Source: Capitulum mitella (Eukaryota; Arthropoda; Thecostraca; Pollicipedomorpha; Pollicipedidae). From it: 64,000 bases of DNA. Below, piece after piece: positions 1 through 9,064 of the stretch; position 1 is the stretch's first letter, and every line of letters begins with the position of its first letter. The stretch covers positions 8,954,014-9,018,013 of the forward strand of contig CP099854.1 in assembly GCA_030062745.1 (NCBI GenBank), given 5' to 3'. The position numbers were made by a program, and so were the translations under genes. The notes under the pieces were generated by a model. That model was not told where the DNA came from. It worked only from the letters and a program-made list of their open reading frames with translations, and searched no databases.

Positions 1-463
1 TTATGAGCCAAAATGCATCTCGTCAATATTGTCGATGAATGGCTTGGAACAGACAGAAAATAGCAAAATTGGCTCTAACAATTGCGAATAATGCCAAGAA
101 GTAAGAAAAAATGCATATTTTGGAAATAGACAGACTTCCGCGAATAAAGCTCTCCCATATGTGCAGATTAATAATTCTTGAATCGCTTCAAAACTAAGTT
201 TGGAAAACCATCACAAGAACCGCTAGCATCAAGACACATCACTTTGCAAGGCTCACCTTGTTTTTGTTTCCACGCGTGCTATTACATCATGTAATACCGC
301 TTTGACAGCACGTCATCTCTCAGGAAAATTACGGAAGCCTTCCATTTCGGCAACTAAACTGTGCTGAAAATCGGCGGGGCACTCCATTGCCCTTGAACAA
401 GAGCACTGAAAGCAATCCAGCTCTTGTCACTGGCCAACTGGAGGGCTCGTTGTCAAACGAGGT
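1..463. other. Non-coding flank, nothing recognised
   Basis: Mixed-composition sequence with no convincing coding frame, RNA gene or transposon end. A minus-strand frame running in from the minisatellite (about 613 to 329) could read an acidic three-copy peptide repeat, but I see no splice or promoter support for it. Confidence 0.4.
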
Positions 464-590
464 GTGGTCATCGTCGGCGGATGTTTGGGTGGCGTCAATG
501 GGGGGGGGGGGGTCGTCGGTGGATGTTTGGGTGACGTCGATGGGGGGATCTTCGGTGGATGCTTGGGTGATGACGTCGATGGGGGAGGGA
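464..590. repeat. G-rich minisatellite, three units of about 30-36 bp
   Basis: Three imperfect copies of a unit shaped GTCGGTGGATGTTTGGGTG-ACGTCGATGGGGG follow one another, differing in the length of the G run and by a small GAT insertion. Each unit has a CRE-like ACGTC or GCGTC core. The block ends eight bases before a TATA box, so it may act as upstream promoter sequence of the small gene at 1713. The minus strand reads it as repeats like PPIDVTQTSTDD, probably a by-product. Confidence 0.75.
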
Positions 591-631
591 GCGCAGATAT
601 AAAAAACGAACACCGGCGGCTGCCGCGGTCA
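565..631 (+). promoter_or_regulatory. Predicted core promoter of the 58-residue protein gene
   Basis: TATAAAA starts at 598. A possible initiator with its A at 631 lies 33 bases downstream. TGATGACG, a CRE/ATF-like motif, is at 568-575; the same octamer occurs upstream of the TATA box of the paralogue (58312-58319). This is inferred from motif spacing; the start site has not been observed. Confidence 0.5.
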
Positions 632-683
632 AAGCGAGGACAGCGCACACCTCGGATACAACCCTTGCAACCGCCCAGACATC
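631..683 (+). other. Predicted non-coding exon 1 of the 58-residue protein gene
   Basis: About 53 nt between the predicted start site and a good donor, ATC|GTGAGT, with GT at 684-685. It would splice over 1,026 nt to the acceptor TTCCCGCAG ending at 1709, three bases before the ATG. The arrangement copies that of the paralogue at 58391-59146, which is the main reason for believing it. Confidence 0.45.
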
Positions 684-1712
684 GTGAGTATGGACGGGCG
701 CCGAGATTGCATCGCGTACTAGTCGGCCGCCTGACTTTTGTGAATGCACTCTTTTGGCAGCAGCAGGCAGGCGTGTTTATGCCACTGTCGCTGTTCATAT
801 GTCTCACCGGTCACCGTGTCACTGATGCTGTTTTTGTCTTATCTGTGTTTTAGTCGAAAATTTTTCACAGCCGGCTCTTTTCACCGTGCGTGGAATGCCA
901 TTCAAATTATCTTGCTGCAACAGGACATTTGTAAGCTTCATTGTGTGTTATCATCTGCCATGCTACGTTTTCCATTAAAAAATACATTAATCGTAAGGCT
1001 TTGTCGTACCCAGCACTTAAGGCCTTTGGATAGCGGGAACATGCTTTTTAGTGCAGAATTGTTAACCATGTGCATCAGCTAATCTCACGCAAATTTTTAT
1101 TTTGGTGGTACTGTTTGTTGAACCCGATTGTATTCTTGAACATTTTTGGTGGGACTGCTCATGGTGTGTCACAAAGTAAAAAGAAGCCCGGAAGTCCTCA
1201 AACTCTTCTCAGTTTTTCTTTCTCTTCTGCTTCCTCATCTTCATGACTGGCTTCCTCCAATGTCGCGCGGATTAAACCAATCGTGCCCTTCGTCAGAGGC
1301 GCGATGCACGTGAGCTGGTATGTGGGTAGCAGTGGTAATCAGGATTGACTGCCTGCAGTTCGCACAGGGGCGGCCACACGGACCTTCACTGATATCGGCG
1401 CCAGAGAGGTGGCCGCGGCGTAACTGGGTGTGATTGTCGAGAAAGTGTTCCCCCAACATAGAGTTCTAGAATGAGGAGAACGTGGCTGGAGACCCTGGGC
1501 AGGGGATGGAAGGGTGCAGACTCTCACTTTTCACGCATTTTAACATTCCGCCCATGACGGCGACCGGAAGGAGACGGTCCAAAATCCTCCTGAAACCCCC
1601 CAAATAAATTTCTGAAATCTCCAGCCATGACGTAAACGACGGTAACGTCGTGTTGGAAGTCAGCGTCGGACGGGGCTGAAGTAGCTTGACGTTCATCAGC
1701 TTCCCGCAGAAC

Positions 1713-1889
1713 ATGCCGACCGGCAAGGAGATGGGCCAGAAGTTGGCCGACATGGTGAATCCCAAGTCCGAGGGCGACAGCAAGGACGACAAGAAGAACG
1801 ACAAGCAGGACACGGGCACCGGAGACGAGCACGGCAAGGTCCCCGACGCCAGCAAACCCACCCACGCCGGCACGCAGGGCAAGAAGTGA
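1713..1889 (+). CDS. Small hydrophilic protein, 58 aa, paralogue of the gene at 59153
   Basis: I do not recognise a named function. The protein starts MPTGKEMGQKLADM and ends THAGTQGKK; between them is a run rich in K, D, G, S, T and E. There is no Cys, Trp, Phe, Tyr or Ile and no signal peptide or membrane segment, so it is probably soluble and intrinsically disordered. I chose the ATG at 1713 because the paralogue has the same MPTxKEMG start and both lie just after a splice acceptor (TTCCCGCAG, AG ending at 1709). A longer in-frame reading from 1686 would use intron sequence. Unlike the paralogue it lacks clear copies of the DNR-NQ-NPN repeat; a weak VNP trace remains at residues 15-17. By composition it could be a hydrophilin-like stress protein, but that is only inference. 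No AATAAA is obvious downstream. Confidence 0.72.
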   Translation: MPTGKEMGQKLADMVNPKSEGDSKDDKKNDKQDTGTGDEHGKVPDASKPTHAGTQGKK

Positions 1890-2085
1890 GCGGCCAGCGC
1901 GTTCTGCCGGCCCCAGCCGCCGCCTGCCGCAGCAGGCGACCACCGCACGCAGCCACATCTGTCTTGTCATGCGCCGCACGCGCCCTCTGCCCTGTTCGAG
2001 TTCGCCGCCTGGCTCTAACGATTTGATTTCGGCGCCGAAAGAAGCGTTGTGTTTTCGTTCGCTAAAGTGGCGGAAATTTCGCTGA

Positions 2086-2148
2086 ACGATCGCAAAGCGA
2101 TATGATTTTCGGGAGTGTTTGGTGTTAAAATATGCGGGATGTTAATCG
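2086..2148 (+). other. 3' UTR block shared with the paralogue
   Basis: About 60 nt resemble the segment near 59492-59551 in the same order: GATCGCAAA, an AT-rich stretch, AGTGTTTGGTG or AGTGTTCGGTG, then a block ending GGATGTTAATC or GAATGTTAATC. It lies about 200-260 nt after the stop codon in both genes. This supports descent from one ancestral transcript and suggests a retained 3' UTR element. Confidence 0.55.
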
Positions 2149-2336
2149 TTGAAGCCATTATTTGTGTGCATGTTCATTTAAGCAGTACAGATGACTTGTA
2201 ACTGAAAAATTGAAGTCTTTTTCCATTGAATTCCAGCACGGCGAGAAATCTGCCATGTGTTCCATCACATCTTACGACGACAAAATCATATGGTATATCA
2301 CATCTTCAGATACAGGCATCTCAGATTACATTTGAT

Positions 2337-2396
2337 CAAGATCACCATACTATATCACGCCTGATCACGACTACGATTAGAAGTATGGTGATCTTG
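2337..2396. repeat. Perfect 15-bp inverted repeat (hairpin)
   Basis: CAAGATCACCATACT at 2337-2351 is answered by its exact reverse complement at 2382-2396, leaving a 30-nt loop. It lies about 450 nt past the stop codon of the small gene. It could be a transcript hairpin or the relic of a small foldback element. Confidence 0.8.
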
Positions 2397-3575
2397 CCTT
2401 ATAAGAACCCCTTCGACCTATTCTAGGCATTTTGGGGGTCGTGCGATCTGTGCCAGCTGATTCAGCGGCGCATTCCGGACAAATAGGCTGGCAGAGGAAA
2501 CAGAACCAACATGCAAGGACGCGAGGCCGGACAGGTGACTCCTGGCTGATTGGCTCGGTAATCGGTCAGAGCTCCGCCGACCGGTTCTGGTCACTGCAGA
2601 GCCATGGTGCGATCATATCGTCATGGGAGAGAGGACGGAGGTACTTGTTACTTGTTACTTGGTACTTGTTTTCCACCCGGAGAGCGGGATCTGATGCAGG
2701 CGCGGCTCGGATATCACGAGGACCGGACATCCGGTCCGTGAAGTGCCGTGATGTCTCGGCTGTTCCTCTCTGAGTGGGCCGTCTGGCGGACAGGGGTGTA
2801 GGAGCGCCACGAAAAGTTGGGGAGACGATTCGTCCAGGGGCGCAGCCTTCAAAAAGGGGGAAGGCGCCGATCTCGAGTAGGGGCGCCACCAAGTTAGAAT
2901 GAAACTGGTGGTTGAGTTATATATTTACGGATTGAAAGAGGCATATACTAACATATTTTTATATTTAGATACATGCATGTGGATATGAGCGGTGCTGAGG
3001 ACCTTGAAGGGGCGAGGCACGTTTTGCTTGCTTTCGCATGACATTGTTCGATTTCAGACTTTTGGCGTTAATTTTTCCACCGCCTGATTTGTCGATACTG
3101 GCTCGCACCTGCAAATGACTTTGTTGCCATCCTGCAGTCTGTGCGAACCGTGCACATCCGCGGTCATCATGTTCAGCCTGGAAATTCACCCTTCTAGCAC
3201 AGTCACGACTTTAAATGTTCTGATTCTGGGGATGTGATGAGAAGTCCTCACAAGTGAGAACAAGACAAGACATTCTGGGATTGCCCATATCCTCAAGCTT
3301 CTCCTCCACCCTGACTTGCTGCTGAAGCTGCTCCTCAAGCTGCCAGATCTGTCCGTCTTTCTCCATGCACTCGTTCTCCAGAACGCCCAACCTTTTCTCT
3401 TTCTCTTCATTATTATTACATATTATCTGCTCAAACTCGATTCCAGTGCTGTTATCATTTGGGAACTACCCTGCTCGATCAGCTGCTTTAGAGCATCCGG
3501 CGTGGTCGAGTACATTCGCACGGGCTGCGGCGGTGACGTGGCGTCGGGCTGCACCGCCTCGGGCGGCGGCCAGTC

Positions 3576-3606
3576 ATGTCAGGTCAGGTCAGGTCAGGCC
3601 AGGTCA
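3576..3606. repeat. (AGGTC)n pentanucleotide repeat
   Basis: Overlapping GTCAGGTCAGGTCAGG units create successive AGGTCA half-sites. A short similar run recurs at 9040-9052, close to the start of the tandem-unit region. Confidence 0.8.
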
Positions 3607-3964
3607 AGTTAGGAGTCTCGGCCGGCCGCTGGCCACCTGGCCCTCCTTGCCTCGGCTCTATGCACCATTTCGGTTACCGAGCTTACGCCCGCCGAATGCA
3701 CCAGTCGAACCTTCAGAACCGGACGCCTGGCAAGCAGTGAACACAGACTCGTCTCAGCTTTCAGTGACTATAGTGAGATTCAGAGTTGATCTTTCTATTC
3801 CAGCCTGGCTACAAAGCGCGAAAATACCAGTCACCTTGCGATAATCCCGACACCGCGTCACAATAATGGAAAAACGTCGCGATTTTGAGAAAACGATGCT
3901 CGGCACTTGAAATCCTTCCTTTGGGCGTCCTTTTGCGAGCTACGGTCAGCTAAAAAAAACTGCT

Positions 3965-3993
3965 AAAAAAAACAAAACAAAACAAAACAAAAC
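3965..3993. repeat. (AAAAC)n microsatellite
   Basis: Five or more AAAAC units preceded by an A run; ordinary simple repeat. Confidence 0.9.
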
Positions 3994-5499
3994 AGTAAGC
4001 AGACATCGCACCACCTCCCAGAACATCGTGACGTCAGTAACGGACTTCTTCCGAGCGGCGGTTTTTTCGCGCAAAGAGACTGACGCGGCCGGTCGCCATG
4101 GCGACGCGGCGACAGTTTCAAACACGTCCCGCTGTCATGGCGCCCGGGTCATGGCGATCAATAGCCGCTGGCGACTCGCGGAAGTCGTGGCTGTTAAATT
4201 TGTAGAATCTGTCCCGGCCTTCCTGCTGAGTAAAAAGACCACCGTCGGCGGGAGTCGCCGCCAACCCAGCGGTGGCGAACGGTCCGCCATAAATTATCTA
4301 CCGGCAGAGAGAGAAGACGAGGGGGGGGGGGCGCTGCGGACAGGAGCGTGACCAACAGGGCACGAGAGTGGGCTGGAGGGCTGAAGATTCTGACGAGTTC
4401 TTCAGCATCCGAAACTTTTGTGAGTGACGAATTCCACCGCATTTGCACTTTTCAGCAAGTTTTCCTTGTGCCTGCGCACTGCCACTTTGTCAGCCTTGTT
4501 GACTCCGGATTAAAGGACCCAGTATGGGGAGAAATCGTGGTGAAACAGTCCACGAAAAATCACCCAGTAGTCTTCCACGAACCTCCTCTTTCACTGCTGG
4601 CAGCGCGGGACAAAGCACTGTAATGGATTATGTAACGCTAACAAACACAGGGCGGAAGAGAAATTTTCGTTCTGGACCAACATGCATGTCAACGTACGAC
4701 TGAACCAGGCGACGACATTTTACTCAGAAACGATATGAGGCCTTCACCAGTGCCAAGAAAGAACCTTTATGTAAGCCATTTGTGGTAGTTGGCACTTCTT
4801 GTATTATGCAGCGCTGTGAACGTTACTTGGTTTGGAATGTCTTTCAAGTGAGAGACGGTAGCCATTGTTGTCGGAATTTTCAGTGGAGACCAGCTCTTAA
4901 CTGATTCTTTCCAGTCAACACACAAAAACTCCATGTCAGTGGTTTCAGAAGACAATTGTCACCTCAGGGCTTCTAAAAGTAGAAAATGCGATGTTCACGG
5001 GTCGCTGAAAACCGTCTTGGCGTTCCGGTTCCACGTTGCCGCATACCGGGACTGGGTGCTGAATGCTTCTACATGTACACCATAGCAACAGAATATTTTT
5101 ACGCGGTATGACAATGCATATTTGCGACTTTTCAGTGGTAGACAATTGAACAAGTGGGCAACATAGAACCCAAAAAAGGGCACCTCAGAAGCGTGGAAAG
5201 CGCATTTTTTTGTAAAACAGGCTTGGGCTTGCTTTGCAAACGCTCCTCATATATTCCACCCATTCCGACGTCATTATAACATGCACCTTCTTCAGTCGTA
5301 TTGTCCTATGCAGTAGCGCAACTAGATGGGGCCCGGAGCGCGTGCCCCTCCCGAAATGTTTGGAGGATAGGTGTGAATAGCTATGTATGTGCGTAGTGCA
5401 CCTAAAATCCATCTATTGAATGGCTGTTACAGATTTGCGTCATGAGCACACAAATGTTAAGCTGTACCAGGAGCTTGTGCCTTGCGCCACCTGGACCCA

Positions 5500-5665
5500 G
5501 CGTACGTGTCAGGGGCCCGGCGACCGTGCTGGGTGCCCGGCGTTTGTTCCCAGGTCGCTGCGGCCGTGGCGCTAGGAGTGGAGATTTCGGGCCAGGACTC
5601 AGGACTGCCGTGTTCGTTTCAGGGGTTCGGCGTCTGTGCCAGGGACCCAGCGTTTGAAGCGCTAG
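5500..5665. repeat. Degenerate GC-rich minisatellite
   Basis: Imperfect units resembling GGTGCCCGGCGTTTGTTCC recur: GGGGCCCGGCGACCGTGCT, the unit just given, GGGGTTCGGCGTCTGTGCC and GGGACCCAGCGTTTGAAG. Decayed tandem repeat with no coding signal. Confidence 0.5.
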
Positions 5666-6169
5666 GGTTCTGGTGTTTCTGACGAGCGTCGTTGTCCGTT
5701 CCGTTGACCGAACTTTCGTGATGTTTGGAGACCGCGTCCGCCCCGGCGGACAGGTGCAGCAGTACCTGGCCGCCTGATGTCTGTGCTAAGGCAGGCCCAC
5801 CTGGAGTTCTGACTGTTTTCAAGGGTCGGAAATAGCAATGCTTAGGAGTCCCCAAGAACTGAAAACAAGCATATCGATATGTGCGCGTATCACTTATTAT
5901 TCTGTTCTATTCTCTTCTGAACGTAAAAATGCACCACGTGTATCGCTTATTATTCTTTTCTATTCTCTTCTGAAAGTAAAAATGCACCTTTTCTGTGCAA
6001 ATGCATCTTTAAAACGAGCATATGGCCCAAAGCACAGAGCATATATGCAAAGCATATTGCCATCCACAGAGGCAGACGAGTTTGACTCTACAACGCTGAC
6101 ACCAGACGTTATCCGTTCCTTTCCTGATCTCGTGAACAACCCGAGGACCTTGTCTGAGGACGCTTCCAG

Positions 6170-6810
6170 AAGACATCAGAAGGACATTTGCTGCGAAAGA
6201 AATACCTTGAGATGTGAAAGGGGCGCTTTGACTTGCTATAGGACATGTTAAGCTACCAAGAGCACACCCTAAGTTGTCCTAGGTCCGCTTTTGGACGTCT
6301 TAAGCTTAGGCCCCATGAGCTTCCACAACAGGACGCGGAGATTTCAGAGAAGCTTTAAGCCTCCATAACGGCACTCCAATTTCCAAATCCAGGTTACGGG
6401 CAATTTAGCCTCCTGCCAGCGGCGTGCCTTGAACCCTTCGAGGGCACTCCAAGCTCCCAAAGGGCCACTTTAAGCCACCAAAGGGCAACGTGGTATGTGA
6501 GAGGGGCGCTTTAATCTGCTAGAAGGAATTCTAAGCAGCCATCCTGAACTGCCTGATGTCGCCGCTTAGCACCCAAAAAACATCGCCCCAAAAAAATCTG
6601 GGACGCCCAAAGATTCCATAAGGTCACTCCAAATTGCCAATGCGGCATGTAGCCAGATGGTTACCGAAAACCTCCACATGGGCACTCTGAGGTGGACTAG
6701 GGGCACTTTGGTCTGCCATCGGGACACATGGATCCGCCAGGGGAGCATCTTAAACTGTATGAGGGCATTTGGACTTTTGACAGACGGGCACTGTAAGGTG
6801 CCCGTTCTCT
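6170..6810. repeat. Highly degenerate 20-22 bp tandem minisatellite
   Basis: Read in steps of about 20-22 bases, most of this stretch resolves into units of the form GGGCACTTTAAGCTGCCAAA. Examples are GGGGCGCTTTGACTTGCTAT, GGGCACTCCAAGCTCCCAAA, GGGCCACTTTAAGCCACCAA, GGGGCACTTTGGTCTGCCAT and GGGCATTTGGACTTTTGACA. Units differ at many positions, so the array is old. Frames open through it are by-products. Confidence 0.65.
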
Positions 6811-7790
6811 CCGGATGCCTGAGGGGCGATCAGGATTGTTGGTGTTCCCAACGAACCGGCCATTCCGGCCAGCGGCATCGCAGCACGGGCACGGCTCAGT
6901 GGGGGGTCGTCCCGCCAGGCCGATACCTTCCGGCGCGGTGGATCTCGTGTCGGCCGTCAGGAGCGCCACTGACTCCGCCGACAGCGCCCTTCGCCGCGTG
7001 GTCTGGCCACGGCTGGGTCAGGTTCGGCGCCTTCCGGCGCGTCGGACCTTGGGGCCGGATTCGGCGTCTTCCGGTGCGGCGGCCCCCGCCGGCCGCGTTT
7101 CCCGCAAAAAATGATCCGGCGCCCATGTGTGTGGCCAGCCGGCCGGCACTGTGACGAGCCGACCGGCAGGCGACGCCGGGTGGGAGGGTCACCGGTGTGG
7201 GATCCCTTTCTCGTCGCCTGTGCGCTCAGATAGCGTCGTTGGAAGCCTGCGTCTTTGTCGCCGTACGAGACGTGCAGGTGGCAGCTGGCGACGCAACAAT
7301 TTAGGACCAGATTGTTGCGTCGACAAGGGTATCTTTCCCTGCCAGAGAGGCACCACGATCATTAAACTGCCTTTTTCTCGCTGTCCCCAATGAATTAAAA
7401 ATTGATGGGGCTAGGGAGACACCTCGGCACCTCTAAATGTTCAGAATAAAATGTCCTGGCTTGGGCCCTCTAAATGAAAAGGAAACTCCGCCTCTGGTTA
7501 AGGCGCTTCGTCACGCAGGGTGAGGTGCGAAAGTCACGAGCGAACGATGTTGACAACGCTTGTTTCACATCCAGTAAATACCTCGATAAAAATTCTTAAT
7601 CCCAGGAGGCACTTTTGTCTGAATGACACGGGCCGAGGTCCACTCGGCAAGATACCCGCCATCTAATATATAAAAGAACCGTTGTATATCAGGTAGGTAG
7701 TGCTCGTTTAGCTATGGCACACAACATTTATTCCAGATGTTGTATCTTGGTGTCAACAGGGCTTTTCTCACGATGACTAGCAGCCGTATC
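6811..7790. other. GC-rich then unremarkable sequence, no gene recognised
   Basis: Between about 6860 and 7180 the sequence is GC-rich, with three spaced copies of CTTCCGGCG or CTTCCGGTG. Frames open there on both strands reflect composition. The remainder holds nothing I can name. Confidence 0.35.
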
Positions 7791-7948
7791 CAGGCACGTA
7801 GCCAGAGTTTTCCTCAGAGGGGCCAAATGCCAAATTTTGTCATATACCACTGGTATATGACGAATCTTATAGGAAAAAGCAGGACTTTTACGTAACTGAC
7901 CTCATTTTTAACCCACAGGAATACATATAATGTTTGTTTTTGCAATAT

Positions 7949-8008
<60 letters not shown>

Positions 8009-8109
8009 GATCAGTATTACGTACTCGTGCGAAATCGCCATATATCTAGTGTGGACCGTTTCGCACAAGGGGGCCATCGCCCCATGGCCCTCCTTTGGCT
8101 ACGTCCCTG
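7791..8109. mobile_element. hAT-type MITE with intact 8-bp target duplication
   Basis: The element begins CAGGCACGTAGCCA and ends with the reverse complement of CAGGGACGTAGCCA. It is flanked on both sides by GCCGTATC (7783-7790 and 8110-8117), an exact 8-bp target-site duplication. CAGG ends plus an 8-bp duplication are characteristic of the hAT superfamily. At 319 bp with no coding frame it is non-autonomous. A (TA)n tract fills 7959-8004. A diverged copy in the opposite orientation is at 53963-54224. Confidence 0.88.
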
Positions 8110-9064
8110 GCCGTATCCAGGTAACACGACGAAGGAAGGCCTTCCGAAATTCGCAGTGTCTTCATCATCGCCACGGCCTATGAGCCATTGCTACGTTGTC
8201 AACAATCACGGCATTTTTTTAGAAAAACTCAGCGTAACAGTGAACGCACGCTGTCCTGCCGTTTACGGAGGGACGTCGGCACGAGGCTGTCTGCCAACCA
8301 TGCATGACGGGCGAAATCGTTATCGAACGTTGGACAGTAGCGCCAGCATAGCCGTAGTATTAAGCTTAGTTACATCTTTCGAATAATAGGTGTCGGTAGC
8401 ATCGCAAACAGAGTTGGATGACAGAAACGTCCGCGCCGCCTTACTTCGGGGTTCTTCACTCGCCAAGCACGCCTGTCAAAAGAATCAGCGGAAGAGCCGA
8501 ATGACAGCTTAGAATCTTCCTTCTAGCAGGATGCATTGAAAATGAGCATAGTGTGTTACTAGAGTGGTAACATATCCCTCTATCCAATGTAGGGGAGGGT
8601 GGGCAGTATTTCAATCCCAAAGGGCTTTGCGGTGTTGAATCATAAACCCACAACCGCCAGGAGGGGTGTCGTCCTTTGCTCTACGGACGGTTTTCTGGGG
8701 GGGGGGCGTTTACTTGGGGGGCGGGGTGATGTGACCCTGTCCTGTCCTGTCCTGTCTATCGTTCTCTAAGTTAGTAAAATGAAGCAAATGTCCTTTGGAA
8801 AAATTCACCCTCTCATCCTCGGAAACCCCAGTCCTTGTCTTCAAAACCATTCTTTCTGATGCAGTTTAGTGCCAATAAAACCTACTTCTTTCGTTCATAG
8901 CTCTGGAGCTTTGAAATGACTAGAATTGGTCGAAAAAGCTCTTTTTACAACCAAACAAAGCCCCCAGAAGCCCATTTAAGTTGAGACAAACTGGCATCAT
9001 TTCTTTTTCTCATGAAATTCAACCGACCCGTCAGGTCGGCCTCAGGTCAGGTCAGTCAGTCGGC
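8110..9064. other. Intergenic sequence with a (CCTGT)n run
   Basis: No gene recognised. A G run near 8697-8707 and four CCTGT units at 8736-8755 are the only distinct structures. Confidence 0.4.

Larger units (their letters stand above)
2400..5440. other. Intergenic sequence, no gene recognised
   Basis: No open frame here has the composition or splice context of a gene. Small landmarks are an overlapping AGGTC pentanucleotide run at 3576-3606, an AAAAC run at 3965-3993 and a G run at 4321-4330. Confidence 0.4.

Noticed and set aside
1686-1712. Extending the 58-aa protein upstream to 1686
   Set aside because: It would translate the splice acceptor region; the paralogue supports starting at MPT.
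6657-7154. 165-codon plus-strand frame in the GC-rich region
   Set aside because: Several overlapping frames on both strands are equally open; it begins in the degenerate minisatellite and has no domain.
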